64,000 nucleotides of DNA, taken from positions 27,372,082 through 27,436,081 of the forward strand of contig NC_067207.1 of the NCBI RefSeq assembly GCF_026262505.1. Direction: 5' to 3'. A program made the position numbers and the translations under genes. This stretch comes from Trichomonas vaginalis G3 (lineage: Eukaryota > Parabasalia > Trichomonadida > Trichomonadidae). Of this stretch, positions 60,592 through 64,000 are shown one piece after another. Position 1 is the first letter of the stretch. Each line of letters starts with the position of its first letter. The notes beneath the pieces are model-generated. The model saw nothing but the letters and a program-made list of their open reading frames with translations, did not search any database and had not been told where the DNA came from.

Positions 60592-62152
60592 ATGCAGAAC
60601 GAACAGTTAAACGAATTTACTCCAGCAGAGCATATTCATCAGATTCGCTCATATTTCGATATCATAGACAATGCAGTCAAATTGGTGACACTAATAGAAA
60701 ATATTCTGACGCAAAGATTCCCACAACCTGGAACTGCTAAAATAACACATGGGTAACATTCAACTCTCACCTCTCGGTGAAATATAGTTGGACCTTTACA
60801 ATACATTCATTACGTATAAAATGGAAGGTCAATTTATTGTAGATAAAAAAATTGGTTCAGGTTCCAATAAAACAAACCCACCAGGATTTTGGATTGGTTT
60901 CGATGACGCTTTCTATGCAGTTGCTGGATATCAAATCCTTGCAAATGGTCGTATCGTATATTCTCAAGACACGCAAGAGAAGAAGCATATATAACTTCAA
61001 ACTCACAAACTACCGAACAAATAAAGAAAGTAGATGTTTTCTCAAAGACTCGACATGAAGATGTATGGAGTCATTCGGGAACATGCAGAACAGGACAAAT
61101 TGTTAGTGGTCCAAACAGCAGGAAAATCATTTGATTTTAAGCTTCGTTTAAGAATTCCTGTTAGAAGATTCCTCCATTAGAAGCATATCGATTTATTCCA
61201 GCTTTTGGAGGAAACTTCAGCTTAAAGTAAAGTTCAGTAGCGACGCCTTACAATGCACATCTATATCTGTAAATGATATCGTTGCTTTCAATCCAACTCT
61301 TAAAGTTGCATTTGCTTCAGATTCAAATCCACCGACAAATAAATTTGTTCCATGGAATGAACCATTCACTATGATAACGAAGGCAATAGAAGCTAGTGGA
61401 ACAGTTACTATTACAACTGTAACCCAGCAACTATTTCGAACAAAGATGGATTTTAATGAATGTTTCATTCATCCAAAATCTTCTCTTTAGACCCTAACAT
61501 TTATACAGAACTTGTAGAACATTATACAAACGAGGCTTATGTTTTTCCTGTTAAAGTTATGGATTGGATTCCTATGGACGGTTCATTCTCAAAGAATACA
61601 GATAGTTCAAGTGCAACATTTACAGCAGCTTATACGCCTATTAATGTTAAAAGTATTTGGGCACTATTTAGAAAGAAAGACAACTATTATGTTAATTTTG
61701 AGAACCCTAAGTTAAAATATCTTCAGCTTTCCATGGGAGCTTATGGAAATATGCCTGCAGAACCTGAAAAATCATATGGACCTGTATTTTATGAAATGGT
61801 TGCGAACGCTTGCAATACAAACAATGATATGATTGGATTTAATGAAGATGTTATGAGGTCATTGGTGGATGATGGTAGTGTGGAACATAAATGGGATAGT
61901 TATGACAACACACATTTCTTATGTGGTTTTCCAACAGAAGTGGACTTTTGCTTCCAGCAAGTCAAACATCTACTGCTCCAATAACATACAAATTGTCTGT
62001 TAAAGGACCTATTGAACTAGCAACTTAAATGTACCAAAGCCACTTATTGGATTTATGAGGGATTGTTGTTTTGCCATTCAGGTGCGTGCTAATGGAATCC
62101 AATAATAAGATTAGATGACTATAACTTAGCTGCGGACGACAGTGAGGAATAA
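60592..62152 (+). pseudogene. MCP: Major capsid protein, copy 3 (type A, decayed)
   Basis: Counterpart of 10877-12452 over its whole length, with blocks such as PPGFWIGFDDAFYAVAGYQI and YGNMPAEPEKSYGPVFYEM. It has around ten breaks. Nucleotide identity outside the breaks remains very high, so either decay is recent or part of the damage is sequencing error. Confidence 0.7.
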
Positions 62153-62179
62153 AGGATGAACGTTTTTTAAAGCTTATAA

Positions 62180-62649
62180 ATGAGTTCTTCATCAAGCTCT
62201 CGTGAACCTTCACCATCTATGAAACAAACTTTACCAAACGATTATGGAGCACCTATTGAATATTTCTTACGAGCTGCACAATGGCAAAGAGCAGTCTCAC
62301 CAAGGTTAGGTGTTCCACCAGCTCCTGTCAAAAATAGCATTTGGTCAAGTCCTTATATAAGATAGGTCTCCCACTAGGTTTGCTAGCTACAGCAGGAGCA
62401 GTTATGATGTTGAAAAGAAATAAAGCAAATGTTGTAAAATAATACTGAAGTAGCTGAAGTTAAACAAACTCCAACACCTTCGCCAAAACCAACGTCAAAA
62501 CCAACGCCTTCACAAGCAAAACCTTCAATGACTCCTGAACCTATGGAAGTACAAACTCCTATTCAAAAGTAACTCCTAAACCGACTCCAACATTTAAACC
62601 AGAACCTACTCCTCAAATAAATCGTAAAACTCCTGCGTTTCCTTACTGA
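62180..62649 (+). pseudogene. TPxP-tailed membrane protein, copy 3
   Basis: Counterpart of 12483-12923 with the same Ser-rich start and membrane helix, and an intermediate number of Pro-Thr repeats in the tail. A few breaks. Confidence 0.5.
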
Positions 62650-62698
62650 AAAAAATAACGTTATTTTTATTTAATATTAAAAATTTTATTTGATTGAA

Positions 62699-62935
62699 AT
62701 GACGACTAAAGTCACTGAAGCAATGAAACAAAAGTTTTTGGTAGAATACATTAAATCAGGAACTATTCCAGAAGGTTTTTACATTCATACTATGAAGGAT
62801 GTAGAGTTCAGTTTAGAAAGATAAAGCAACCATTAGATAAAGAAGGAATTTTGAGAAAGATTAAACTTCATGAGGACACATTGCTGAACTTAAGAAGAAG
62901 TTAGAAGAGTTGGAGAAAGAGAGAAGTGAGAATAA
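62699..62935 (+). pseudogene. Small KDG-motif coiled-coil protein, copy 3
   Basis: Counterpart of 12972-13208, starting MTTKVTEAMKQKF; a few breaks. The palindrome module follows near 62975. Confidence 0.45.
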
Positions 62936-63086
62936 AGCAATGAATTCAACAGGGTGAAAAAAGAGGTGAAAAAAGAGGTGAGATCTCACACTTCACCTAA
63001 ATTTATTTTTGTGCTATGTTTTCATACGTGTGAGGGTGGTGATATCATTATTTTTAAGTTTATTTTTTAAGTTTATTTTTAAATAA

Positions 63087-63455
63087 ATGACGAAAACTAT
63101 TGAGATAACAAACTACAACGGTCATGAGTTCAAGAATTTGTTCTTCGTTCCTCGTGAAAATACATTCTATCAGATACGAGGGAGAAAGGGTAAAGTTAGT
63201 TTGAGCGTTTATGACAAAGAGCATTATGGAAGATATATACAAGCAATAGATACAAACGGTAAACGTGTTTCATTAGCTTTGTCAAAACTTACTAACATTT
63301 ATTTTGACAGTGACTTTGACTCTGACGATTCGAGCACAAGCGATACTGAAGAATATGAACTATGTGTGAAGCACAGCAATGGAAGAGTTGCAATACTTTT
63401 TGTAAGTGAGAACGTTTATTTTTTTACAGTAGTGAAGTCGTTTGTGAAAACGTAG
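63087..63455 (+). CDS. Small right-end gene, copy 3 (open for 122 residues)
   Basis: The longest of the three copies: MTKTIEITNYNGHEFKNLFF, FYQIRGRKGKVSLSVYDKEH, an Asp/Ser-rich acidic stretch (DSDFDSDDSSTSDTEEYE) and KHSNGRVAILFVSENVYFF. The acidic stretch is missing or altered in the other copies. No family is recognised. Confidence 0.5.
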   Translation: MTKTIEITNYNGHEFKNLFFVPRENTFYQIRGRKGKVSLSVYDKEHYGRYIQAIDTNGKRVSLALSKLTNIYFDSDFDSDDSSTSDTEEYELCVKHSNGRVAILFVSENVYFFTVVKSFVKT

Positions 63456-63469
63456 TGAGGTGAAGTGGT

Positions 63470-63613
63470 TGGCGGCTTTATAAATATTTAAGGTTAAGTT
63501 AGTGTTGTCGTTTGTGTTGTAAAATATATGTTAACGGTTTTGTAAATTGTCAAACCGTTATCTTGGGTAAGGTGGAACGCAGTGCCACCATAACCAAGAT
63601 AGGTATACTAACT
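63470..63613. repeat. Type-A terminal repeat, right outer end of E4
   Basis: Contains GTTAAGTTAGTGTTGTCGTT, TTAACGGTTTTGTAAA, an imperfect dyad (TTATCTTGGGTAAGG and CATAACCAAGATA) and ends GGTATACTAACT. Host sequence starts at 63614. Confidence 0.85.
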
Positions 63614-64000
63614 AAAGTGTTGCTAGTAAAATACAACTTGAATTATTATTTTGTTTTGAATTAACATCACAACCGATACTTTTAAGATATTTAACAACTT
63701 CAAGATGACCTTCTTCTGATGCAACAATTATTGGAGAATATCCGTCATTATCTTTTCTATTGGGATCTGCTCCAACTGAAATAAGATATTTAACTATATC
63801 AATATGGCCATTAAATGATGCACCGCAAATGCAGCCAGAACCATCATTTTGTTTTGAATTCACATCGCAACCAATGCTTTTCAGATATTTAACAACTTCA
63901 AGATGACCTTCTTCTGATGCAAGAATTATTGGGCAGCATCCATCATTCATTTTTTCGTTTGGATTTGCTCCAACTGAAATAAGATATTTCACTATTTCAA
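63614..64000 (-). pseudogene. Host ankyrin-repeat gene, interrupted by E4
   Basis: Four ankyrin repeats of 33 residues are visible on the minus strand, with the consensus GHLEVVKYLKSIGCDVNSKQ, ISVGADPNRKDNDGYSPIIV and ASEEGHLE. The gene enters from the right edge. Its last repeat stops in the middle (SSCILLAT) exactly where the Maverick begins, and the stop codon (63612-63614) is formed across the junction. Ankyrin proteins are a huge family in T. vaginalis, mostly of unknown binding partner. The interrupted product may still be made in shortened form. Confidence 0.85.

Larger units (their letters stand above)
51648..63613. mobile_element. Head-to-head pair of type-A Maverick copies (E4)
   Basis: The left arm (51648-57248) reads on the minus strand and the right arm (57424-63613) on the plus strand, with the same gene order: PolB part, penton-like, small genes, capsid, small genes, right terminal repeat. 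Both arms begin at the same PolB codon and the 175 bp between are a copy of 54652-54820. The left arm is near-whole except for PolB and a few breaks; the right arm has well over a dozen breaks. The outer flanks are E3 PolB on the left and a host ankyrin gene on the right. Confidence 0.85.

Noticed and set aside
1-64000. Adenovirus-type maturation protease, tRNA and rRNA genes
   Set aside because: Looked for and not seen. The protease may lie in the parts of the elements outside the window; no tRNA- or rRNA-like sequence was noticed.

Overview
The window is very AT-rich and looks like a piece of the Trichomonas vaginalis genome (or a close trichomonad). The grounds are many nested Maverick/Polinton elements with trichomonad-type gene content, and a host ankyrin-repeat gene of the kind this parasite carries in large numbers at the right edge. 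Nearly all 64 kb is Maverick DNA. I see parts of two Maverick families in four blocks, plus one small non-Maverick insertion and about 2.3 kb of host spacer.

Block E1 (1-13896) is the right-hand part of a type-A Maverick: integrase tail, three KilA-N/Bro-type genes in a bed of palindromes and tandem repeats, a small acidic-tailed protein, an exonuclease-bearing protein-primed type DNA polymerase B, a penton-like protein, small genes, a double-jelly-roll type major capsid protein and three small right-end genes. Its right end (5'-AG terminus) sits inside block E2 (13897-32049), the right part of a larger type-B Maverick: penton-like protein, SF3 helicase, acidic-tailed protein, packaging ATPase, a series of small genes, a second and very different PolB, integrase, a phage-like tail-fibre protein, amphipathic capsid-associated candidates, a Dam-like adenine methyltransferase and a right terminal inverted repeat. 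The fibre gene is interrupted by a ~1.04 kb insertion with its own inverted repeats (27357-28395) that carries four long hairpins in a row.

32050-34328 is host spacer with a seven-copy 121-bp satellite. Block E3 (34329-51647) is the left part of another type-B Maverick in the same orientation: left inverted repeat, large coiled-coil P/Q-rich protein, a second capsid-like gene, helicase, ATPase, then a KilA-N/repeat region like that of E1, then PolB. Its PolB is interrupted by block E4 (51648-63613): two type-A copies joined head to head at their polymerase genes, so that the same right end faces outward on both sides. The right copy is decayed (well over a dozen breaks) and abuts a host ankyrin gene (63614-64000).

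Functionally the elements divide into replication (PolB, SF3 helicase, acidic-tailed proteins), integration (integrase), virion building (capsid proteins, penton-like proteins, ATPase, amphipathic peptides, fibre) and DNA-binding or DNA-modifying accessory genes (KilA-N, T5orf172, HNH, adenine methyltransferase). Most copies are broken in a few places. Near-identity of the copies suggests recent activity. Names of structural proteins rest on recognised motifs or position; several small genes are not recognised. Gene spans are whole-gene extents by comparison among the copies in this window.
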